Under the pieces are notes generated by a model that saw nothing but the letters and a program-made list of their open reading frames with translations, did not search any database and was not told the origin of the DNA. This document shows, in pieces, positions 8,895-13,805 of a DNA stretch of 13,805 nt. How positions within the stretch are numbered: the first letter of the stretch is position 1; the number at the start of each line of letters is the position of its first letter. This DNA comes from Pseudomonadota bacterium (GTDB taxonomy: Bacteria > Pseudomonadota > Alphaproteobacteria > Rhizobiales > Hyphomicrobiaceae), in contig JAKAML010000007.1 in NCBI GenBank assembly GCA_021812845.1, forward strand, positions 1 through 13,805, in the 5' to 3' direction. The position numbers and the translations under genes are program-made.

Positions 8895-9458
8895 ATGTTC
8901 ATCCAGACCGAAGCCACGCCGAACCCCGCGACGCTGAAGTTCATCCCCGGTCGCACGGTGCTCGCGTCCGGCACCGCCGACTACCGGGCCGGCAGCGAGG
9001 CGGAGGCGTCACCGCTTGCCACGCGCCTGTTCGAGATCGACGGCGTGCGCGGCGTGTTCCTCGGCGCCGATTTCATCTCCGTCACAAAGGGCGACGGCGA
9101 GTGGCAGCACCTGAAGCCGGTGATCCTCGGCGCCATTATGGAGCATTACCTCTCCGGCGCCCCGGTGGTGGCGGGTGGAGGCGCCAACGACGCCGCCGGC
9201 CAGAGCTACGATCCCGAGGACGAGGAGACCGTCGCCACCATCAAGGAGCTGCTCGAGACGCGGGTCCGGCCGGCGGTCGCCCAGGACGGCGGCGACATCA
9301 CCTTCGCCGGCTTCCGCGACGGCATCGTCTACCTGCAGATGCGCGGCGCCTGCTCGGGCTGCCCGAGCTCCACCGCCACGCTCCGCCACGGCATCGAGAA
9401 CCTCCTTCGACACTACTGCCCCGAGGTGCAGGAGGTGCAGGCGGTCGGCGCCCGCTGA
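8895..9458 (+). CDS. nfu: NifU-like Fe-S cluster carrier protein Nfu
   Basis: Nfu receives Fe-S clusters from the assembly scaffold and delivers them to apo-proteins in the cytoplasm. The 187-residue product has both usual domains: an N-terminal Nfu domain beginning MFIQTEATPNPATLKFIPG (residues 1-88) and a C-terminal NifU domain (about 112-185). The cluster-binding CxxC is intact in GACSGCPSS (C153 and C156). This two-domain form is the alphaproteobacterial and mitochondrial NFU1 type. The ATG at 8895 has a strong ribosome binding site, GGAGG at 8883-8887. It is followed by a strong terminator, so it does not read into the next genes. In related genomes I expect tsaB close downstream; here accessory DNA intervenes. 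Confidence 0.95.
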   Translation: MFIQTEATPNPATLKFIPGRTVLASGTADYRAGSEAEASPLATRLFEIDGVRGVFLGADFISVTKGDGEWQHLKPVILGAIMEHYLSGAPVVAGGGANDAAGQSYDPEDEETVATIKELLETRVRPAVAQDGGDITFAGFRDGIVYLQMRGACSGCPSSTATLRHGIENLLRHYCPEVQEVQAVGAR

Positions 9459-9477
9459 CCAGAGCCCCCGTCACACC

Positions 9478-9506
9478 AGAGCCCCGCCCCACCGCGGGGC
9501 TCTTTT
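9478..9506 (+). terminator. Rho-independent terminator of nfu
   Basis: A perfect 10-bp stem, AGAGCCCCGC (9478-9487) with GCGGGGCTCT (9494-9503), closes a 6-base loop and runs into TTTT (9503-9506). It begins 20 bases after the nfu stop codon. This is the best terminator in the window. Confidence 0.9.
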
Positions 9507-9527
9507 CCATGGTCGACCACCGGCCCT

Positions 9528-9620
9528 TGTCATCCCGGGGCTCAGCCCCGGGAATCCATCGTCCCGCAAACTCGAGGGCAAGCGGTCGGCTGGATCCCGG
9601 CAATGAATGCCGGGATGACA
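9528..9620. repeat. 93-bp palindromic intergenic element (REP/MITE-like)
   Basis: The ends are perfect 11-bp inverted repeats, TGTCATCCCGG (9528-9538) and CCGGGATGACA (9610-9620). Each end folds into its own hairpin: CCCGGGGC/GCCCCGGG (9534-9552, loop TCA) and ATCCCGGCA/TGCCGGGAT (9594-9616, loop ATGAA). A GTCATCCCGG...CCGGGATGAC pattern is, from memory, widespread between genes in alphaproteobacterial chromosomes. No transposase is encoded, so it is a non-autonomous or purely structural repeat. It sits between the nfu terminator and rutE and contains an ATG (9603) that could mislead start calling for the next gene. Confidence 0.85.
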
Positions 9621-9689
9621 GAGGTCGCGCGTCCGGCCCTATCGCGAGCCGCCCATTCGCCAGCACGCCAGCCCGAACCAGGATCCTCC

Positions 9690-10280
9690 ATGACCGCCAA
9701 GCTCGACGCCAAGGCCCTCGACCAGCTCTTCTTCGCGGCCCGCACGCACAACAAGTGGCTGCCGCGCGACGTGCCCGACAGCCTGCTGCGCGAGGTGGTC
9801 GAGACCATGCGCTGGGCGCCGACCTCGGCCAACTCGTCGCCGGCGCGGATCGTGTTCGTGCGCTCGGCCGAGGCCAAGGCGCGGTTGAAGCCGCTGTTGA
9901 TGGAAGGCAACGTCGAGAAGACGATGACGGCGCCGGTGACCGCCATCATCGGCCACGACCTCCGATTCTACGACCACCTGCCGAAGCTCTTCCCGCACAC
10001 CGACGCCAAGAGCTGGTTCAGCGGCAACAAGGCGTTCGCCGACCTCTCCGCCTTCCGCAACGGCACGCTGCAGGGCGGCTACTTCATCCTCGCCGCGCGC
10101 GCGCTCGGGCTCGACTGCGGCCCGATGTCGGGCTTCGACAATGCCGGCGTCGACCGCGAGTTCTTCGCCGGCACCGAAGTCAGGTCGAACTTCATCTGCA
10201 GCCTCGGCTACGGCGACCCGGCGGGCCTGTTCCCCCGCTCGCCCCGGTTCACCTTCGACGAGATGGCGACGGTCGTCTGA
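9690..10280 (+). CDS. rutE: RutE-type nitroreductase, probable malonic semialdehyde reductase
   Basis: The 196-residue product has exactly the E. coli RutE length and closely resembles it. FMN-binding segments are RTHN (18-21), [10 protein letters not shown] (44-53), [10 protein letters not shown] (140-149) and LGYGDP (172-177). RutE uses flavin and NAD(P)H to reduce malonic semialdehyde to 3-hydroxypropionate at the end of Rut pyrimidine catabolism. No other rut gene is nearby, so here it may detoxify semialdehydes or act on another enal or nitro substrate. I start it at the ATG at 9690, with AGGA at 9679-9682. The in-frame ATG at 9603 lies inside the palindromic element and would add 29 non-conserved residues. 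A decayed copy of its last ~125 bases lies at 11534-11659. Confidence 0.88.
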   Translation: MTAKLDAKALDQLFFAARTHNKWLPRDVPDSLLREVVETMRWAPTSANSSPARIVFVRSAEAKARLKPLLMEGNVEKTMTAPVTAIIGHDLRFYDHLPKLFPHTDAKSWFSGNKAFADLSAFRNGTLQGGYFILAARALGLDCGPMSGFDNAGVDREFFAGTEVRSNFICSLGYGDPAGLFPRSPRFTFDEMATVV

Positions 10281-10551
10281 AGGTCGGCCGGCCTCTGATT
10301 CCTCCCCGCGTCCCGAAACCATGACGTCGGCACCCTCGCCGTTCGCCGGACCCGTTCGCCGGACCGGGCCATTGGGACACGACACTCTCCGAGCGAGCGC
10401 CTCGTACCCGACGGCGGCCCGATATCCTACCAAGGTCCGCGAAGGCGGGACCGTGTGCCGCGGATATGGTTGCGTCCGCGGCGAGCTTGCCCGTGCCGTC
10501 GAAACGACGTCGGCGCCGGCCGCGACAGGTGTCGAACAGAGGGAGAATGCC
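10281..10551. other. Noncoding gap between rutE and the phosphotransacylase gene
   Basis: This 271-base stretch holds no convincing gene. It contains a 13-bp unit (CCGTTCGCCGGAC) repeated twice in tandem at about 10339-10364 and no clear terminator. The downstream gene's reading frame stays open through it, but the translation is low-complexity and matches no acyl-CoA hydratase (MaoC) domain, so it is not a longer fusion protein. Confidence 0.6.
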
Positions 10552-11475
10552 ATGTTGAGTACGCGGCCTTACGAGGTGCCCCCGTCGCTGATGGCGGGAC
10601 TGCGGGCCGAACCCACGCCGACGGTCGTGGTCGCAGCGAATTCGGCGGTCGTGATGGAAAGCGTCAAGGCCGCGGTCGAGGCCCGGCTGATCGAGCCGAT
10701 CCTCGTGGGCGAGCCGGCGCTGATCGAGAAATCCGCGGCGGAGGTGGGGTTCGCGCTCGGCTCGACCCGTGTCGTTCCGGCGACTGGCGAGGAGGAGGCG
10801 GCGCAGAAGGGCGTCAAGCTCGCCAGCGACGGCACCGCCGGCATCGTCATGAAGGGTCATCTTCATACCGACGTGCTGATGCGCGCCGCGCTCCACAAGA
10901 CCGACGGGCTGAGGTGCGGGCGGCGGTTCACGCACGTGTCGCACCTGACGATCCCCGGGAGCCCGAAGATCCTGATCCTGACCGATCCGGCGATCAATGT
11001 CCTGCCCGACGGGCCGACCCGCATGGATCTCGTGCGGAACGCCGTGGATGTCGCCCGTGCGGTGGGCATCGCCCGTCCCAAGGTCGCGATGCTGGCGGCG
11101 GTCGAGGTCGTCAACCCGAACATGCCCTCTTCCGTCGCCGCGGACGAGACGCAGCGTGCCTTCAATGCGGCCGGGGATCCCGGCTTCGACATCGCGGGAC
11201 CGTTCGCCTTCGACAACGCCATCTCGCCGGAGGCGGCGCGCATCAAGGGCGTGAGCAACGCGGTGGCCGGGCGGGCCGACATCATTGTCGCGCCCAACAT
11301 CGAGACGGCCAATGCCATCGGACGCATCATGGTGTGCTTCATGAGCGCCACGCTCGCCGGCGTCGTCATGGGGGCCAAGGTGCCGTTCGTATTGACCTCA
11401 CGCGCCGATCCCGCGGTCGCCCGGCTCGCCTCGATCGCGCTCGCCCGCAAGATCTCCGAGTACAAGGCGGCGTGA
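10552..11475 (+). CDS. Phosphate acetyl/butyryltransferase family protein (Ptb-like)
   Basis: The 307-residue product is a PTA/PTB-family (PF01515) phosphotransacylase that exchanges phosphate and CoA on short acyl groups. Visible family segments are VVVAANSAVVMESV (25-38), GIVMKGHLHTDVLM (97-110), ILTDPAINVLPD (142-153), VEVVNPNMPSS (184-194) and VLTSRADPAVARLASIALA (280-298). The length fits the short butyryltransferase type, not the long Pta or the MaoC-fused form. The acyl specificity cannot be read from sequence. The ATG at 10552 has GGGAG at 10541-10545 six bases upstream. The usual partner, an acetate or butyrate kinase, is not in this window. It is flanked by rutE and by the rutE remnant. 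Family call is sure, substrate is not. Confidence 0.87.
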   Translation: MLSTRPYEVPPSLMAGLRAEPTPTVVVAANSAVVMESVKAAVEARLIEPILVGEPALIEKSAAEVGFALGSTRVVPATGEEEAAQKGVKLASDGTAGIVMKGHLHTDVLMRAALHKTDGLRCGRRFTHVSHLTIPGSPKILILTDPAINVLPDGPTRMDLVRNAVDVARAVGIARPKVAMLAAVEVVNPNMPSSVAADETQRAFNAAGDPGFDIAGPFAFDNAISPEAARIKGVSNAVAGRADIIVAPNIETANAIGRIMVCFMSATLAGVVMGAKVPFVLTSRADPAVARLASIALARKISEYKAA

Positions 11476-11515
11476 GCCCTCGAAGCGGGACCGTGACGGA
11501 AGCGCGTCCTCGCGA

Positions 11516-11530
11516 CGCTCGGAACGAGCG
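11516..11530 (+). terminator. Small hairpin after the phosphotransacylase gene
   Basis: CGCTCG (11516-11521) and CGAGCG (11525-11530) form a 6-bp stem with a GAA loop, 41 bases after the stop codon. There is no T run, so any terminator role is doubtful. Confidence 0.2.
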
Positions 11531-11533
11531 ACT

Positions 11534-11659
11534 GCGAGTTCTTCGCCGGCACCGCAGTCGAGCCGAACGTCAGCTCGAGCCTCGGCTGCGGCGGCCCGGC
11601 GGGCCTGTTCCCCCCGCTCGCCCCGGTCCGGGTTCGACGCGACGGCGACGGCGGTGCGA
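11534..11659 (+). pseudogene. Decayed duplicate of the rutE 3' end
   Basis: This stretch aligns base for base with rutE 10156-10280, starting at GCGAGTTCTTCGCCGGCACC, which is identical in both. By eye there are about 20 mismatches over ~125 bases (roughly 83% identity). One extra C in the C-run near 11610-11615 breaks the frame, and the rutE stop TGA is replaced by CGA at the end. It has no start codon or ribosome binding site. It is a remnant of a partial duplication, not a gene. It lies just after the phosphotransacylase gene, so that gene is bracketed by full rutE and this fragment. Confidence 0.9.
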
Positions 11660-11677
11660 GGGGGCTATCGCCTCATT

Positions 11678-11722
11678 CTCCCCCTCATGCCGAAAGCAAG
11701 GCTTCGCCATGAAGAGGGGGAG
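11678..11722. repeat. 45-bp imperfect palindrome
   Basis: CTCCCCCTC (11678-11686) is the exact reverse complement of GAGGGGGAG (11714-11722). The interior continues the pairing with ATG/CAT and CGAA(A)GC/GCTTCG, so nearly the whole 45 bases fold into one hairpin. No T run follows. It is probably an intergenic palindromic repeat; it could also act as a bidirectional transcription barrier between the converging genes. Confidence 0.6.
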
Positions 11723-11782
11723 GGGTCGTCGGAGCCCCGAGGCCTGCTCTCGACTCGACGTGGACCTGCACCACATCGTTAG

Positions 11783-11846
11783 CACCTTCCCGGAATGCGC
11801 GTGGTCGCTGATATGGCCGCGCGCTTTCCGGGACACCGAAAGGTGT
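11783..11846. repeat. 64-bp compound inverted repeat between convergent genes
   Basis: A 14-bp arm at 11788-11801 pairs with 11820-11833 with one mismatch (TCCCGGAATGCGCG against CGCGCTTTCCGGGA), closing an 18-base loop. The outer bases CACCTT (11783-11788) can pair with AAGGTG (11840-11845). Alternatively ACACC-GAAA-GGTGT (11833-11846) forms a compact GNRA-loop hairpin. The element ends 51 bases from the stop of the minus-strand thioesterase gene. Its role is unknown; candidates are a terminator-like structure or a mobile palindromic repeat. Confidence 0.6.
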
Positions 11847-11896
11847 GATGTGCGGCGGACAGACGTGGGCCCACAACGGACCATCGCCCTGTCCCG

Positions 11897-12301
11897 TCAC
11901 CGCCCCACCTTCCTCTGTATCCGCTGATCGAACTTGGCGACGTTGACGACGACGCGCTGGTGGGTGCCGCCGCCGATCTCCTCGAAGGGGTCGCGGGCGG
12001 TGACCTTCAGCGTCACCGTGCGGCCGTCGACGGCGACGATCTCGGCGGTCGCCTCGACGCGGTGGCCGACCGGCGTCGCCGCCGTGTGGCCGACGTCGAG
12101 GTGGATGCCGAGGCTCTGGTGGCCGGGCGGCAGCAGCGGCTCCACCGCGGCGAGGGCCGCCGCCTCGATCAGATTGATCATCACCGGCGTGGCGAGCACC
12201 GCGATGCGGCCCGAGCCGACGCGCTCGGCGGTGTGTTCGGGGCCGACCACGAGCGCGGCGGTGGCGCGGACGCCGGGCGCGAGACGGGAGAGATCGGTCA
12301 T
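11897..12301 (-). CDS. FlK-like hotdog-fold acyl-CoA thioesterase
   Basis: The 134-residue product resembles fluoroacetyl-CoA thioesterase FlK in length and throughout its sequence, as I recall that protein. The catalytic residues T42, E50 and H76 of FlK correspond to T38, E46 and H72 here, with identical spacing; the segments are LATPVMINLIE and VGHTAATP. The C-terminal region EIGGGTHQRVVVNVAKFDQRI is also family-typical. The FlK lid phenylalanine (F36) appears to be replaced by R32, so general acyl-CoA hydrolysis is more likely than fluoroacetate resistance. I start it at the ATG whose A is base 12301, because GAGG at 12310-12313 is 8 bases upstream; a GTG at 12310 would overlap that site. 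It converges on the phosphotransacylase gene. Its predicted leader carries the tandem repeats. Confidence 0.85.
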   Translation of the reverse strand: MTDLSRLAPGVRATAALVVGPEHTAERVGSGRIAVLATPVMINLIEAAALAAVEPLLPPGHQSLGIHLDVGHTAATPVGHRVEATAEIVAVDGRTVTLKVTARDPFEEIGGGTHQRVVVNVAKFDQRIQRKVGR

Positions 12302-12332
12302 CGGGGCCACCTCGATCGGTCGTTGCTCTGCT

Positions 12333-12518
12333 CGCTCCGCGGCAGGCCGCGACGCTCGGTTTCTCGCTCCGCGGCAGGCCGCGACGCTCGGTTTCTCGCT
12401 CCGCGGCAGGCCGCGACGCTCGGTTTCTGGCTCCGCGGCAAGCCGCGACGCTCGGTTTCTGGCTCCGCGGCAGGCCGCGACGCTCGGTTTCTCGCTCCGC
12501 GGCAGGCCGCGACGCTCG
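12333..12518. repeat. Tandem array of a 32-bp repeat (5 full and 1 partial copies)
   Basis: Full units run 12333-12364, 12365-12396, 12397-12428, 12429-12460 and 12461-12492; a partial sixth ends at about 12518. Units are directly joined with no spacers. Copies differ only at a few bases: CG or GG at the start, and one G-to-A in unit 4. Each unit holds a hairpin, CGCGG-N4-CCGCG, and the unit 4 change falls in its loop. The unit has no stop codon in any of six frames, and 32 is not a multiple of three, which creates long artificial open frames. The array lies between the thioesterase start and its predicted promoter. Confidence 0.95.
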
Positions 12519-12530
12519 CGGCCACAGCGG

Positions 12531-12563
12531 TGGCATTATGTATGCCAACGAAAGAGATCGCAA
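12531..12563 (-). promoter_or_regulatory. Candidate sigma-70 promoter and operator for the thioesterase gene
   Basis: On the minus strand TTGCGA (bases 12563-12558) and CATAAT (12540-12535) are separated by exactly 17 bases, giving 4/6 and 5/6 matches to the sigma-70 boxes. A 6-bp inverted repeat, TGGCAT-N5-ATGCCA (12531-12547), overlaps the -10 and could be a repressor operator, in the style of a GntR-family site. Transcription would start near 12528 and run through the 32-bp repeats into the thioesterase gene, giving a leader of about 225 bases. Confidence 0.45.
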
Positions 12564-12911
12564 CGGCGGACTGGTCTCGGCGCGGTGCCAGTTCGTCTGG
12601 TGCCGGTCCGCCCGGTTCGGGAACGTCCGATTTCAGATCGTCCAGTGCTGGACCGCCGGTGCCGGTGCCGTGGTGGTTGTTCGAACGGCGTCGGCGGTTC
12701 AGGCGGCAGTGCGGGGCGGCCAGGATGTTCATGTCGGTGCGGGTCGCGGAGCTGCATGTCGGCGGCCACGGTCGACGGATCGGGTCGTCGGCCGGGCGCT
12801 GCCGGACCGATGTGGCGGCGCGGACCCGGCGGTCCGGGTGCCGCGCACGCCCGGGCCCGGCCGATCACCCGGGCCATGGCTCCCCGGCTGGCGCAGCGGC
12901 GAGGCGCCGGC
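12564..12911. other. Region without a convincing gene upstream of tsaB
   Basis: Open frames exist here but they are arginine-, glycine- and proline-rich, lack good ribosome binding sites and resemble no family I know. One 16-bp stretch (12723-12738, GGATGTTCATGTCGGT) repeats exactly at 13018-13033 inside tsaB. In the same relative frame the flanking codons give RMFMSV..AE in both places, which may mark a decayed partial copy of tsaB. Confidence 0.5.
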
Positions 12912-12917
12912 TATAGC
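12888..12917 (+). promoter_or_regulatory. Candidate promoter for a leaderless tsaB transcript
   Basis: TATAGC at 12912-12917 is six bases before the tsaB ATG, so a start seven bases after the box would fall on the A of ATG. CTGGCG at 12888-12893 is a possible -35 with an 18-base spacer. No Shine-Dalgarno sequence is seen between the box and the ATG. Confidence 0.4.
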
Positions 12918-12923
12918 AGCGCC

Positions 12924-13661
12924 ATGAACATCCTCGCCTTCGACACCTCGTTCGACGCCTGCTCGGTGGCGGTCGAGACCGGCCGTGCGGGCGGCGACCG
13001 GCAGGTCGTGTCGGAACGGATGTTCATGTCGGTCGGACACGCAGAGGCGCTGATCCCGATGATCGGCCGTGTCTGCGCAGCTTCCGGCATCGGCATCGCC
13101 GACCTCGACCGCATCGCCGTGACGCACGGTCCGGGAACGTTCACCGGGGTGCGGATCGGCGTCGCCGCCGCCCGCGCGCTGGCGCTGGCGCACGGCGTGC
13201 CGGTGGTCGCGTTCTCGAGCCTGCTGCCGCTCTGCATGGCCGCGGTGCACCGGATTCCCGACTGCGTCGAGGACCGCGACGCGGTGCTCGTGGCGCGCGA
13301 CGCCCGGCGCGAGGAATGCTACGTCGAGGTCGTCGAAACGCACGGCCGGTCGCTGACGGGCCCGCTGATCTCCAGCCCGGCCGAGGCCGCGGCGCTCTGT
13401 CCGGAGTATCGGCTGTTCGCGACCGGGTCCGCCGCCGAGGCCGTCGCTCGGGCCGGCCGCGCCGCCGGGCGGCCGATCGCCGTCGACCATGCCGGGTCGA
13501 CGTCGGCGGAGGCGAGCGAGATCGACGCCCGCTGGCTGCTCGGCTTCGCCCACGCCGCCTCGCCCCTCCTCTCGCCGCCGCGGCCGCTGTACCTGCGCCC
13601 GCCGGACGCCAGGCCGCAGGCGGGAAAGTCGATCGCGCGCGCGGGCGCGGCCGGGACATGA
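12924..13661 (+). CDS. tsaB: tRNA threonylcarbamoyladenosine (t6A) biosynthesis protein TsaB
   Basis: TsaB is the inactive-paralogue partner of TsaD. The TsaBDE complex transfers threonylcarbamoyl to A37 of tRNAs that read ANN codons. The 245-residue product begins MNILAFDTSFDACSVAV, the expected first strand of the ASKHA fold. It contains the signature GPGTFTGVRIG at residues 69-79, close to the family GPGSFTGLRIG. The frame is open far upstream (to about 11934) only because of the stop-free repeat array; the ATG at 12924 matches the family start. Its stop overlaps the rimI start (ATGA), which indicates translational coupling. No fault is seen. Confidence 0.95.
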   Translation: MNILAFDTSFDACSVAVETGRAGGDRQVVSERMFMSVGHAEALIPMIGRVCAASGIGIADLDRIAVTHGPGTFTGVRIGVAAARALALAHGVPVVAFSSLLPLCMAAVHRIPDCVEDRDAVLVARDARREECYVEVVETHGRSLTGPLISSPAEAAALCPEYRLFATGSAAEAVARAGRAAGRPIAVDHAGSTSAEASEIDARWLLGFAHAASPLLSPPRPLYLRPPDARPQAGKSIARAGAAGT

Positions 13662-13805
13662 CGGGCCGCGCGGGTGCGGCGCACGAGGGCGACCTGCGCC
13701 CGGCGACCGTCGCCGATGCCGAGGCGATGGCGCGTCTGCACGCGGCCATGTTCTCGCCGCCCTGGACCGCCGACGCCATGGCTGGCCTGCTCGCCCACCC
13801 CGGCG
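13658..13805 (+). CDS. rimI: Ribosomal-protein-alanine N-acetyltransferase RimI (partial, 5' end)
   Basis: The frame begins at ATG 13658, overlaps the tsaB stop by four bases (ATGA), and runs off the window after 49 codons. After a short leader, LRPATVADAEAMARLHAAMFSPPWTADAM fits the first strand and helix of the GNAT fold as seen in RimI, including the typical LHxxxF..PW pattern. RimI acetylates the N-terminus of ribosomal protein S18. The tsaB-rimI pair is common across bacteria. The acetyl-CoA binding motif is beyond the edge, so the call rests on the N-terminus and on context. Confidence 0.85.
   Translation, partial: MTGRAGAAHEGDLRPATVADAEAMARLHAAMFSPPWTADAMAGLLAHPG

Noticed and set aside
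9603..9689. N-terminal extension of rutE from ATG 9603
   Set aside because: The ATG is inside the palindromic repeat; the start at 9690 has an AGGA site and gives the exact RutE length.
10141..10551. MaoC-type hydratase domain fused to the phosphotransacylase
   Set aside because: The upstream frame overlaps rutE and encodes low-complexity sequence without any hydratase motif.
10445..11495. Direct 11-bp repeat GCGGGACCGTG flanking the phosphotransacylase gene as a transposition scar
   Set aside because: The repeat is short for GC-rich DNA, and there are no inverted ends or transposase; chance is likely.
11897..12301. Fluoroacetate resistance gene flK
   Set aside because: The triad is conserved, but the lid phenylalanine seems absent and there are no fluorometabolite genes nearby; FlK-like is all that can be said.
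12333..12518. CRISPR array
   Set aside because: The repeat units abut with no spacers and no cas genes are present; it is a simple tandem array.
11685..12563. Minus-strand 292-codon open frame spanning the thioesterase and repeats
   Set aside because: It is in a different frame from the thioesterase and is held open only by the stop-free repeat units.
12538..12927. Small plus-strand gene of 129 codons before tsaB
   Set aside because: No ribosome binding site, biased composition, no family resemblance, and it overlaps the candidate minus-strand promoter.

Overview
This window is high-GC DNA (about 70% by eye) with the codon usage and gene order of an alphaproteobacterium, most likely of the order Hyphomicrobiales (Rhizobiales). 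The order mutS - glnD - murJ - trpS - usp - nfu, followed by tsaB - rimI, matches a chromosomal housekeeping block I know from that group. I cannot name the genus or species.

Layout. 1-68 is the tail of mutS. glnD (135-2918) is the PII uridylyltransferase. A large exported alpha/beta hydrolase of the DUF900 family (3048-5213) follows. Then come murJ (lipid II flippase, 5374-6954), trpS (7040-8077), a single-domain universal stress protein (8162-8671) and nfu (Fe-S carrier, 8895-9458), all on the plus strand. nfu ends at a clear rho-independent terminator. The window closes with tsaB (12924-13661) overlapping the start of rimI (13658 to the edge).

Between nfu and tsaB lies about 3.4 kb that looks accessory. 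It holds a 93-bp palindromic intergenic element, a RutE-type nitroreductase, a stand-alone phosphate acetyl/butyryltransferase, a decayed ~125-bp copy of the 3' end of the nitroreductase gene, two further inverted repeats, and a minus-strand FlK-like hotdog thioesterase. It also holds five and a partial copies of a 32-bp tandem repeat, a candidate minus-strand promoter with an overlapping palindrome, and about 360 bp with no convincing gene. The three intact genes all act on small acyl or aldehyde metabolites (malonic semialdehyde, acyl phosphate/acyl-CoA, acyl-CoA). They are not one operon, and a shared pathway is only a guess.

The core genes do unrelated housekeeping jobs: mismatch repair, nitrogen sensing, cell wall export, tRNA charging, stress, Fe-S delivery, tRNA t6A synthesis and ribosomal protein acetylation. 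I found no convincing new multi-gene system. The most interesting signals are the repeat array lying in the predicted 5' leader of the thioesterase gene, the rutE remnant, possible leaderless starts of glnD and tsaB, and an Irr-like half-site upstream of nfu.
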